Source: Montifringilla adamsi (Eukaryota; Chordata; Aves; Passeriformes; Passeridae). From it: a DNA stretch of 64,000 bases. Shown here piece by piece: positions 1 through 12,741 of the stretch (positions are counted from its first letter, which is position 1; each line of letters opens with the position of its first letter). The stretch lies in contig JAGGNK010009114.1 in assembly GCA_017590115.1 (NCBI GenBank), forward strand, positions 21,986,662 to 22,050,661. Reading direction: 5' to 3'. The notes beneath the pieces were generated by a model, which saw only the letters and a list, made by a program, of their open reading frames with translations, did not search any database and had not been told where the DNA came from. The position numbers were made by a program, and so were the translations under genes.

Positions 1-2599
1 TACCTGTGTCATTAGGTAGTGGTAGCCTCTCTAAAATTATATTGACAGCTTTTCTACAACCAAGCAGTTGATAATGAGGCAATAAAAATACATGACAGTG
101 CACACAGAAGAGTGCTGCAGTAGTGTCATAAACAGCACCATCAGCTTTGATACCAACAAACAAGAGCTGCACGAAACTAATTGTGAGCTGGTCACAAAAA
201 AATCAAGGACATGTATTTTGTCATTAATAACTTTTCATGTTCTCCCTTTCTGTATAAGTGCAAGCCTGTCAAAAGCAAAAGAAGATAAGAAAAAGAAGGG
301 AAAAAGAATAATATCAAGATATAAATGAAATGCAAGAGGAAAAAAGTAAAAGTTGCATTAAAACAAACAAACAAACAAAAAAGAGCAGTTTTGTGCCTCC
401 AAGTTAAGTTCCATAAAGCACTCTACCATCTTTCCAAACACAGTATTCTGTCACAGCCACTATCCTTTGCTTGATATAAAAGGAGTACACAGCTTCCAAA
501 TGCCAAATTTGACACTACTGAAGCTCTTCTCTTTAAATTGGATTATCCTGGAGATGAACAGGGTAAATGCAGGGGAACATTTCTGTATGTAGGATTTGCA
601 CTGAAATGCACAGAAATATTCACTGCATGGATGTGCTTCCACAACTGCCTGCTCCCATTTGAAGAAAGAAAGGAGAGAATTGAGAGGAAGAGAACAATAC
701 AAGACATGAGGATCAGAAATAAAGACAACATAGCGTAAAAGACGTAAGAGAAGTCTGAGAACAACAAAAAAATACATGAAAAATTTAAGAAGAAGTAAGA
801 AGATAAAAAGAAGAGTGTAACAAAAAAGTTAAATGTAAAGAGATGAGAAGTGAAAAGATGTCTAGACATCTCTAAGGTGCAAATGTTTAACCATTTCTAC
901 TGTATTGGTATTTCTTTTGAGAAACAGGAGATCATTTAAGAAGGGCTTAGAGAAGGATTTTCAGTCCAGCTACAGAGAATCACAACATCACTCCCTCCTC
1001 CCCACTCAAGCACTCATTCTTTAATCATTTATCTTCAGCACAGCACGGGATCCATTTTCAAACAGCTCTGCAGGATTTTAGCCACACGGCTCCCATTGTG
1101 TTTAATGGGAATCCTGTGGGCACAGCTCTGTATGAGGCTTTCAAAATGTACACCAAAAATCTCTAAATAATGCACTAGTTGAACATTACCCTGTTTACTT
1201 CTCACAGGACATGACTATAATGAAACAAAGGTTAGGTCATTTGTAAAAGCAGTATTTATTGCAAAGCTCATTAATGTTTCCTATAGGGATTTTTTTTTCC
1301 ACTGTAAAAATATTTAGCATAACTTTTTAGGATTCTTTTTTTTCATAACATCTAAAGCAGAGAACAAAATCAACTCAAAACTCATTTGCTCCAGAAAGGA
1401 AGATCCAGCAGTTAACTATGCTTCAAGAAGCCTCTTTTCAAGACTTCCCAGTGATAGGATACCTCTGTGGCTTTGTTTCAGATTTTCCCTCTGAAAATTG
1501 AGTTAACAGTTTCTATTTCATAACAGCTTTATGATGATTATAAATACCAGTGAAGCACTAATCAAAGATTCATCAGAAAAAAGCCTCAATATGAGCTCCC
1601 TTCTCTCCCCTCAAGAGGAAGGCTGTTTCCACGATCAGGTCTGACACAACTTGAAAGCTTTGAGAAATGCAAATCTTTGCCATCCAGCTCTATAAAGACA
1701 AGAGCTTCATTTCTGTGCTTTCACCTTTCACAAGCGGCATTCAGAACAGATCCAAGATACAACTTTAATCAACTTTCATGCACCCAAACAGCAGAGCATA
1801 TTCCATCATCCCTTGCAATAAAAGCTACACAAAGTTTCAGGGACTTCCATTCCAAGGGACACATCCTCAGCCTTTTGAACATGTGCTAGGTGGAACAGCT
1901 CTGCTGCACAGAAAAGGCTGATATAGTCACTAGGTAAAAGTTTAACCAAGGAACAGCAAACAGAACATATTTAGCACCTATTTCCAGCTCCAGAAATTAA
2001 TATTAGATGTAATATTAACATCACTAGTTTACTACAAACTGTCACCTTACACATGCAATTCATGCTACTCAAAAATGTAAGATCACCACAGGAATAAACA
2101 CATTTATGTTAAAATACCTCAAAATCTGACTCAGCAAATAAAATTCTCATGTTAAGAACTAGATTAGCACTCTTTTTCCTGGATATACAAGAACTGATAC
2201 CAGATATGGCAGTCTAATATGAAAACCTTAAGAAATAGCTGCAAAAAACAAGGTTCAGCATTTTGCAAGATTCTGAATTTATGTCAGAGGAATTTACAAA
2301 AATTAGATGACTCTAGAAACGACTGTGTCTCCCAGTTTCAAACTACACCAGCATGAATTATTGCAAAATTGCCTAACTTTGAGCAGAAGTCATTCCATGG
2401 AACTCAAGAGTTCATTCCATAGAGTCAGGGCCTTTGTGACTTAACTGAACAGACAGGCTGTACTTTAGCTAACCTGGTGGAAACAAAGCCTCACAAGCCT
2501 GCCTTGCTAAGAAATTATTTAGTGGTTCTCCTGAGGGACTTCTTTTCCCCTCTAAGCAAGACTCAACACAAATCAAAAATCCCTTTGAATCCTTAATTA

Positions 2600-2849
2600 A
2601 ATATTATAAAAAATTGAAAGAAAACTATCATTATCTTAGAGCACACTATTACCACACCGGAGACTGATTTCTAGCAAACCAGATTAGATATCTATGTCCA
2701 GGAGGGGAAAAGGGCAATGACAACAAAAACAATATTATAAAAAATTGAAAGAAAACTATCATTATCTTAGAGCACACTATTACCACGCCGGAGACTGATT
2801 TCTAGTAAACCAATGTCCAGGAGGGGAAGAGGGCAATAACAACAAAAAT
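2600..2849. repeat. Tandem duplication, 131-bp unit, two copies
   Basis: Copy 1 (2600-2730) and copy 2 (2731-2849) both begin AATATTATAAAAAATTGAAA and are nearly identical. Copy 2 lacks 12 bases (GATTAGATATCT) and has a few substitutions. Direct adjacency and high identity indicate a recent local duplication. Confidence 0.93.
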
Positions 2850-4714
2850 AGTCACAGTGATACAGGAAAGAGAGGCTGGGCTGGACGAGTTGGGAATGAA
2901 TGTCAAGACTGAACAAACAGCACCTCACAGCGCCAAAGCTTCAAATATTCCATTTGTTCTCCAGAAAGGAAGGACCATTTACCTTCATCATGAGCGAAAA
3001 CGCTGCAGAGGGCAAGACCTCTTGTGCATGACAGGGGAATTGCCATAATGGGAGAAGGTTTTTCAGGTCCTTTTACATCCATGGCTGGGCAGGTGGAAAA
3101 GCTGGAATCTCAGGCAGTTACACAAAAGCAATCCAACCTCTGGGCATGGGAGGCATCTCAGACTCCTGCTTGCTCTGTTAATTTAAGCTCTCTTTTATGA
3201 CACAATTATAATAATTCACTCAGGTTTCAATGTTCTCTAGTTATAAGGAAAAAGAGATTTTTATGGCAGATGTGACCTGGAGAGGCCAAGGTGGGCTCAG
3301 GGAACAGAACCCAGGATGGGTCAGACCTCCCTAGGGGGGCTGCACCCAGGGAAACAGATCTTGCCAGCCTACATGGCTTCAGTCAGATGCCAGCCAAAAG
3401 GAGGCAAAGGGAAGAACAGAGCAAGTGGGCAAAAATCCCATCGCTGCAAAAAGCGACATCCAGAGCAGTGGCTGTAGAGTGGGACAATCTGCCCCCAGCA
3501 GAGACAATCCTGACACAAACGCAATCAATGTCATCTTGCAGAACATCCAATGCTGGCATTGAGTGTAAAATTAAACTAAAATGAAACTGAATTACTTTAA
3601 ATCACCCACATTCACTTTATTTTCAAAATAACTGCTATAATAGCAATTTGTAAATTATCCATATTTGTCTATTCTATTTTGTCTGTTCATATTTGTCTGT
3701 ATTAGCGTGTTCTAAACAGCATTTTTATTTCAAGATTGTTATAAAATAAGGATGCTGACAATCTTTTTATTAGCACAGTGCTAGCCCAGTATTTTTATAC
3801 CTTTGTTAAGCTCATTGCTAATGATTTACTTCAAAGTAATTTCAGAATACTACAATAAAGTGTAATAGATTTCGTTAATCTTCATGATGCCAAACCCTAA
3901 TTCATTGCTGAAGCCACTAAACACACAGCATTTTCTGAGAAATTGCTTGGCTGCAAATGGCACGAACTAAACCTGCTAAAAAAACAAACTTGCTCTTTGG
4001 AAATGTAAAAATTATAAAACCAACAGTATTTGGCATTGCTGAAGGAATATGGTAATTCATTTTACAATAAAGGCCACGTTCTTCTTCACACAGGCTTTTT
4101 TGTTTTGATATTTACACTGATGCATCTTCAAATGCAAAACAGCCTTATGGGAGGAGGAGAAACAAATCCTTAACTGGTGGGGTGATCACTTACACTGTTT
4201 GACTCCTAACACTGTTTGTTAAAGGCAAATCTTTTAGAATTTGAGAAAATACATCTTGATTTTAATAGATTATATCCACAACTCTTTGAACAAGTGGAAA
4301 GCGTCTCGATTTTTAATTCATTTGGGAACAAGACTTTCAGTCTCTCACTGATGAAAAATTAAAGCAAGTGAAAAAAGCTATTGTTAGCTTAAAACATAAG
4401 CAATCAACTCGTTTTACTATTGAGTATTATTTATTATTTATCAGAGGCTGTTGTCAAGAGAGTTGTTCCAAGCACCTGCTTACAAACATTATCAAAACAC
4501 ATACAAACTGGAGGAATTTAAATGTTAGCATTAAGGGCTGAAAAATGGTTAATAGACCTAAGAGATGGTGTATTAACAGTAATCTGAAGAGAGAATGTAC
4601 CTCCAGCACAAACATGCTTTTAATAAACAACAGTTTTCAACTGTAAATATAAAAATCCCATTTTCCTGTATTTGGTAGAATACCTGACAGTATTAAAGCC
4701 TTAATGTTGGACAA

Positions 4715-4716
<2 letters not shown>

Positions 4717-4760
<44 letters not shown>
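4717..4760. repeat. Poly-A tract, 44 A
   Basis: An uninterrupted A run precedes an A/C-rich transition to the gap. Its length is probably unreliable. Confidence 0.97.
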
Positions 4761-4761
<1 letters not shown>

Positions 4762-4777
4762 AAAACCAAAAAAACTT

Positions 4778-4816
4778 NNNNNNNNNNNNNNNNNNNNNNN
4801 NNNNNNNNNNNNNNNN
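4778..4816. other. Assembly gap, 39 N
   Basis: Thirty-nine unresolved bases lie between two long poly-A tracts. The true size and content are unknown; homopolymer-driven sequencing failure is the likely cause. Confidence 0.99.
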
Positions 4817-4832
4817 AAAGTTAAATTTTGAG

Positions 4833-4881
<49 letters not shown>
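4833..4881. repeat. Poly-A tract, 49 A
   Basis: This is a second uninterrupted A run after the gap. With the first it may be one larger A-rich tract, or two poly-A tails of retroposed copies; no recognisable retroposon body precedes either. Confidence 0.97.
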
Positions 4882-4883
<2 letters not shown>

Positions 4884-7800
4884 AACAACCATCTAAAATC
4901 ATTTGGTGCTTCCTACATTCTGTGTTTTGTCCTAAAACTTTCTCCTTTTTGGTAAAAATAAAAGATACAGGAAAAGTGGATAACTTGCCCAGAGTCAGTC
5001 AGCCAGAAGGGTTCAAACTTCCCTTCAGATTTCAGTGACAGCAATACCTGGATGAGTTAATAATTTAGTCAGAACAAAACCCAGCATCCCAGTTCAGTCC
5101 TTTGTTACCAAACCACACCAAGTATATTCTGCCTCCTGCTTTCTTCAATAATGTAAAGGCATTGTTTTACATCTGAGTGCTTTATTTAGACAAAATACAA
5201 ACTCCCTGGTTTGGTTTAAACTTTGCTCTGTAATCCCAATATTTAAAATCCAATTATTCTCCAAAAAATTAGTCCAGAATCACCAACTATGTTTGGGAGA
5301 AAAAAAGAGTATCATCCACTTCTGAACTGGGCTTTGAAAATTTATAATCAGTGTGGATATAATATGACTGTTTCATGATGTAATATTGTAGTGAGTTGAA
5401 AATACTTGCATTTTAAATACAAGAAAAAAAATTCATAAAGATATTTCATTTGGCAGTAGAAATGAACAGGTTACCTTCAGAGGCCAAACACACATATGGG
5501 AAACCATATATAAAATCTGTTTAAAAAAATTATTACCCGTTCTATATGAATGTCTAGTAACATATGAATGTGAAAGTATTATAAATGTGCAAGTCTGATT
5601 TTAAAGAAAAATAGTCTTAAAATTGCAATCTATTCAAGTTATTGAAGTTGAACTTAAACTTTGCTAGAAGACAGCCAGTTCCAACTGTTAATTATTTTGA
5701 AAATACCATGGGGAAAAATGTATCAATGTCTATTTTTTCACTCATGTTTACTTTGGGATGAAAAATTTTGCTTGAGGTTTTCAAGCCATGCAGACTGCAC
5801 AGATTATACTGAATTACAACACTCATGCTTTATTAAAACTCTCAAGTACATATACTAATGAATGTCATCTCATATAAAATTTATATATTTCTGCCTACAC
5901 ATTGCATAAAATTGAGATAAAATGCCAAATGTATAAACGATTGATAGCTAAAGTTTTATGAACTACAAACACAAGGTCAGTAGTGCTTCACTTCTGCAAG
6001 ATAAATTTGACATCTGGACAGCGCTGTGAATCACAACCAGAACTGCAATGGCCAGGGAATATAAACTCCCTATTAAAAAAATAAACACAAAATACAGCAA
6101 ATCACTCTTGCATGGACTTCTCAAAACACTGCACCACGAGAGGCAAATGTTTCTTTCAGCTACTGCTGAAACCGTTCCATCCTCCAAAGAAGCATGAAAT
6201 CCTCCTCTGAGCCAAGGCCTTTCCATAGAATTTCCAATCCCATTTGTATACAGACTTTTTATGTGACCTAGTAATATGAATAAGTAGGAGTTCACTCAGT
6301 GATGTCCACTTCTGTCACTTTTCTTTTTTTCAGCAGGTACCTGTGCTCAGCAGCATAAGACATGCCTTTCTGTGGCAGTGTAAAATAATTCCGTCACCCA
6401 TGGCATGTATCAAAACTGACAGAAAAACTCATTCAGAAAAAAATGTACTTAAAATGAAAATCAGTTGAATTCCACTAAATATATTTAATTTTTTGTTTTA
6501 CTTTTTTTGTTGAACATGTCTGCATTGAGATCTTTGACAGAGAAAGCCACTCGTTATTGTTTTTAATATAATTGCTTAATTCAGGCTACCCCCTAGAACG
6601 CAAATCTTAGAAAAGCTCAGATCACATCCTCAACTTCCTTCAATGGGAAAAAGTTCAAAGCCAGAGCTGAATGATTGAATGGGCCCAGTTTGGTGGCATT
6701 TGAGCAGAGTTAGGAGATGGTGGGTTGTGCTTTCATTTTGTTTTGTTTTTTTCTAAAGAATCTTTTCATTTTACCTTTGCTACTATCAAGTTTCATTATC
6801 ATTTTGACTGAATTTTATTTACACCACTACACATGCACATAACCAGTGTGGCTCCAGGGCTTCCTCCTTGGTGCCTTATTTTTAAATCTCTGCAGAAGCA
6901 AGCTCAGTCCTGTACTAGATTATGTCCAGTGCTCATGCTGCCACAGACATGATAGGCAGCTTTAATTCACTCAAATCTGGAGCCAGCCCAAATTTTTGCA
7001 TGAACTTAATATTCAATTAAGGAAAAAATAGCAAAGAAAGGAATTCTCATGAATATGATTTCAAAAATTCTGCTGGACAGTTTTCCTTAAATATTTTGGC
7101 TATTTCTATTTCAACAGTTAAGAAAATGATATCTCAGAGAATTAGCATTACTTTTACAAGGACTTATTGCTGCACTTTCTTTTTATCTGTGTTACTTACA
7201 GCATATTCACCACTATAAAAAGCAAGACTGGGGACCTTAATGCCATGTTTCTTCTAATTTTAGAACCAGATAATGCACACATATGTTACTTAGGAGCACT
7301 TAATAAAAATCTATTAATAGACTTCAGTAACATATTCTCCAGGAAATGCTCTGATGGCCTATTCTGCATTATCCTAAAGTTTTACTTTGATTATCACTTT
7401 GTTGATCACTGTATTACTATAGGTCCAGTTCAACAACCAGTGGAGTACAAATATTCAACGTTTACACGTATTACCAATTTAATCAACTATTCACAACAGT
7501 TTAACATTAATTTGCAACTTTTTAAACAGAGAGCCTTCTTTAACCTCTGACTTGTTCTGTTCCATATGTTCCATTTTGAACAGAAATCTGCAGATATTAC
7601 CCATAAAGGAACACTGCAGAAGTGATGACCAATACAAAAATGCACTAGGAAGGCGATTCCTTTTCTTCTCTGTTCAGCTGTCACTTATAACAGCAAATAC
7701 TGATTTATTGAACAGTAAGAGAAAACATACTAAAGATGTTTAGGATCTCAAATGCAAGAGGAAAAAACTGCCTGATTTTGGTGCATCCCCAGTCTGCAAT

Positions 7801-10800
7801 CACAGGTTCTCCACAACCTTCCCCAGGCCCACTGCACACAAACATCCTCAGAAAAGGATCTGGAATTAAGTAGATATTGCCAAAAGCTATGATAAAAGTT
7901 GACATAAGCACTCCAGAAACACTTGCAATATCATTTATTTTCCAAAACTCACAATTAACTGAGACGTAACAACTACAAACTGCAAGCTGTTTTAAAATTA
8001 CTGAAACCTTTTGTATCTACCTTCCTTGTGGGGAATATAATCAAATAAATTCTCGTGTAATTACATAGGACTCATACTCAATTTAATTCAATTATTTGGA
8101 ACGTGGGCACAGTGCAGGACAGCCCCATTAAGATGGCTCAGCAGTTTGTTTTCAAATGGGACCCGTAAGTCAACATTTACAATGAGCCATCACAAAGGCT
8201 GCCCATCCACTCCAAGGGCTCAGTTATTACAGCCAATTCAAAACACTGCAGAACTGGGAATAAAACTGGTGCAGTTGTATGTCAGGAAGATTTGATCTTC
8301 CAAGCAAGAGAAAAACACTGTTGGAAATTTCGGTTTCTTTTCCTATCTCCTACTTGTCATTCAGAATAGCACAGTACCTTGTGGGGATGCTATCCCCACT
8401 GTTTTCCTCAAGGAAAATGAATTTTAAGTTCTCTGCATTGCTACAAAAAGCAGAGTACTGCAATAAAGAAGAAAAAGATGTTTTGACCTCAACATCAACA
8501 GGTTGACTTTGGTATACTGCCTATCTGCGATACATTAAACAGCAGCGTCTTTCTATTTTACCCTAGGAAGAATACAATCAAATGTTGTTCACATCAAAAG
8601 TCTTCATGCATGTTTGTTATATTTTCCTCTTCTCCCCTTCCACATCTTCCTCTCCCTATCTTAAACACTCTGTTTGTCTCTTTTGGTAATTCTTTTAACA
8701 CAGGAACAAACTGCTACAGAATAAACAGCAAGTGTTTGTGACACATTAATGTGATTAAGGGAAAATTTTCAGCACATATATGGATTTTTTTGCACTTAAT
8801 CTTGGTACCTGAAGAAGCAAAATATGCTTCTTTTTTTTCCACTACTAGGGATATTTTTGGAACACCACAATCATTACCCTATTAAATCTGCTGGTTCAGT
8901 GACAGCAATTGTAATGAGACCTGAGGCAGGAGCCCACTGTAGAAAAGCACATCTGTGAAGTCAGACACAGCTAAATCCTGGGGTTCAGTGGCAGTCAGCA
9001 CACAGCTCTTTCCAGTCCAAGGAAACAACTGAAAAAGGAATCAGCAATATCTGGAAACCTTGTTTTTAATCCTGATTTAAACACAGTGTTAGTAACACCA
9101 ACTTTTTAATGGGAATTCTCTCTCAGAGAAGCATCACAGCACTGCCCATGTGTTGTGCTTCCCTAAATTAGTCGCAACAGACGCTTCCCAAAAAATTATT
9201 CATCTGTTCATTTATTCAGCTATAAGGAAATTTCACTTTAAAAAAACCCAAGAAAAACCCAAGTTATTTAATTTCCATATTAATATTCACATAGCAGTAA
9301 GAGAAAACTATCCCAGAATACTTCACTCTTAGCTGGTCACCAGCTCCTCCAAATCATCAATGCCCACATGCTATATAACCCAGATCCTAGATCTCAGTTT
9401 GGCCAGCTCTTGTCTGGAAGCTCTCAGCTCATTTTCCTATCCTCAATTTTCACTTTTTATTAGTTGAGTCATTGGCTGGGAGCCATTACTGAAGTTCTAT
9501 TTTTGCCATTTCCTGCTGAAGTGTCAGGGAGGCATTTGGTTTTCACAAGAGTGGCTGCCCTGCATGGAAAAGACACTGGGAGAGGTGAGGAAACTGTGAG
9601 GGTCTGACTGAGCTCAGTGGGACACAACCAGGCTGATGCTGCAAGAGATGTAACCTCACTACCAAGGCAAGTATCTTGCAACAGCAATAACTTCTACTTA
9701 AAAGAAGAGGAAAGTGATATGAGTTTATGTCTTTGAACTTACAAGAATTTAAAAAAAAAGTATTTTAGAAAGGCAACATAGTTACAGCAATTTCTCCACT
9801 GCTTATGGGCAGAAATTCAGACATTGCATCTTCCCCAGTGACATGGGGAGTTATGTGGAACAGTAACAGATCACAAATTCAAAAAATGTTCCTAGATCTG
9901 CATCACTGCTACACACCAAAATTTTGTTATACTTTTAGAAAGCAACACACTGCCAAGTAGAAACACAACAGCTTTAATTCTGTTTGATAGTTAAGTGTAC
10001 CCAAGTAATGTTTTTGTGAATGTCTAACATTATGCCCTGTAACAAACTCTAAGAAAATAAGGAGATGTTAACCAAGTCCTTGCCCCAAGAATACTGTAAC
10101 ATACATAGTTAATAAGGTTCAGTGGGTGAGCAGGAATACTTATCCTCTCACTGCAATCTCTTGTTACTATTCATGTCATTACTTAGCTGTAGGTCACTCA
10201 AATTCATTTTGCCAGGGTAATATTATGACCTTGCAGGTATTTGATACTAAAACAAAAAGGTCAATTGTGCATTCTGTCAGGACCATGTGGCATCAGGCCA
10301 TGACCATCAATTGCCTGGTACATCTTATCTCAGTTTTCTTTGCTATTTAAACTCTCCTTGGCTGAATGGTAATTTTTCATTGTCTAAGCTGTCTAAAGGG
10401 TAGGTTTCAAAAAAAAAAATTTCAAGTTCTTTTGCTCATACCTTGGTTTAACATTCTAGAAGTCCTCATTTTGCTAATGCTTTGTATAATCGTACAGATT
10501 ACTCATTTCCTAATAATTTAATACTATTTGCTTTTGTAGTTTAAATGTATTATGAGACTAGTTTCCCTTAGTACATGGCTACAATTGAATGAATAAAACA
10601 TTTTAATAAGCCATAATAATATGAACTTAGAAAAAGGTATTCCTTGCTATCAGTGGTCATGACAGAATGAGGCTTGTACACAATAATACAGGTGGCTGGA
10701 ACACTGTAGCAATTTTTTTTTTTACACCTTTGGCGAAATTCAACTCATAGAGAAGAAAGTTCAGCCATGCCAAGGACAATTTAGAACCTCATCATTAAGA

Positions 10801-12573
10801 TCATTGTGAGCTGGATTCATAAGTGAGTTTGTGCACCCGAGACAGAGCTGAGTGTGATTTTAGAAGGGAGGGGAGCAGCACTAGAGTCATCAAACTCTGG
10901 TGGGTGCACTTTGAATACAATTATCACCTCTGCCAAGGCCTTTGTCTTAAATCATAGTCACAACAACCACACGGTGTGGGGAGAGAAAGGCGATGTTGAC
11001 CTTTTGTGCTGCAGCTCTGTAGTTGGAACCTGGCTGGCCACGGCCCCTGTGAAGAATGACAAGAAGAGTCTCAAAATTACCAGCTGCAGCAGAGAAATGG
11101 GGAAATCTTTTGCCAGTGACTGCACAGTTACACACACCCAAGCAAAAGGAACTAATTCTAGAAGGACAGCAGCTTTAGGGGAAAAGAGAATACTCCCATG
11201 AGGAGGCCATTCATGTGCCACTTGGGGCCACCCTCCTGAAGGAGAGCAGAGCAGCCAGACAGCCCCACCTGAAGCCTTGTGTAGGTACTGTGTCTTGCAG
11301 CTCTGACCCAGGTGCTGCCTTCACTGAGGGGTCAGAAGAGAGCATCCCTACACCATCATTTCTTCTTCCACACAGTTAAAAGACAAATTCTGAGCAGTTC
11401 ACCTGTGGCACTCGTTTACACACATGAGCTCTATGAGGTGACACAGTCTGACCCTGAGCTCTGGCTGCTTTCTCACTCGGCATGAAGACCTTTTTAGTCA
11501 CCCTTCAGAAGCACCCTTCTCATAGTGGAAACTTGTGCACCTAATTTTGGGGGTTTTGTTCCCTCTGCAGGTACATTTTTATTTCACTGGAAATTCCTTT
11601 ACTTTTTTATATTAAATTCCAACTATACAACAGACCTACAAAGCCCAGAGAAAGTGGAACTACTGCCTGTCTTCCTTAAAGACAGCAAACGCTTTCTTAC
11701 TCCATTTAATGTGATACTGCACATGCAGGAGCAGCCAGGCAAAGATATTAATATTATCACTCTGTTCCAGTAATTAATAGCAACTCCCCTCACAGCTCTG
11801 ATAAGCTGGGAAACACATTTCATTTCTTTTCCTTTCCTGCTCATGAAATACTAATGGAAGAGGAATGGGTACAGGACTCTTGCAGTGACCTTGTATTAGG
11901 ACTGCAGCTCCTTCAGACTGACCCAGAGACACCACGGAGCCATTATGAGTTTCCAGCAGTAAATGGGATGGGATACTCACTAAAAATATAGAGAGCATGC
12001 AGGTCAGTGAGGCATTTCAGTTCTATCACAACACATTATTAATGCCAATTATGGCAAGAAAGATGCTAATGTGAGGTTCTTCAGAGAGTAGGCAAAAACC
12101 ACTGATCAGTTCTGGAGATAAGGCTTGTCTGAGTTACCAGTTTGCACGCCCAAGCACACATTGATCTGTTGAAATTTTGCAACCTGTTTCTTTCCCTGTC
12201 ACTTTCAGAGGTTCCTAGAGCTTTTAAAATGGAAAACTAGGCTCAACCTTCTCTCTCCAGAAGAAGAAATAGCTAATAAATAGGATAAAGGCTCAACATT
12301 ACTATTGTAAATCTATTTTCATATGTAATTAGCGTAGCTTTTCCTCTTCTCTTACCCTTGTATGGAAGAACAGAACACAAATCCATGTGGAGCTGGGAGA
12401 GGGGTGTGGAACAGGCAAGGTGGTTGTGCTAAGACCCTGCTGACTGCAGAGATACTAACAAAGTATCCATAAAGCAAAAGTTTCCAAAAAGCAAAAGGAG
12501 AGTGTGTGTGTGGAGAGCAAGGTTTATCTACGACACCAAAAGGCAAAAACCTCTCTTTAGATGCTGGCAGAAC

Positions 12574-12741
12574 TTGTGGAAGGAAATACACTTGTCAAGT
12601 GCTAGATCTGCACATCCCCAGAAGATAGCACATGAAATTTATCTTGAGAAAATTGTGGAAGGAAATACACTTGTCAAGTGCTAGATCTGCACATCCCCAG
12701 AAGATAGGACATGAAATTTTGGGGTATCTTGAGAAAATTGT
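12574..12741. repeat. Tandem duplication, 79-bp unit, about two copies
   Basis: TTGTGGAAGGAAATACACTT starts at 12574 and again at 12653, followed in both by CTAGATCTGCACATCCCCAG. The end of the unit (ATCTTGAGAAAATTGT) is at 12641 and 12726. The second copy carries a short insertion after GAAATTT. Confidence 0.93.

Noticed and set aside
4693..4902. Open frame of poly-Phe across the poly-A/N region
   Set aside because: It is an artefact of homopolymers and the assembly gap.
10854..11221. Three overlapping open frames of 64-115 codons
   Set aside because: No domain, no splice context, and both strands are open at once; base composition explains them.
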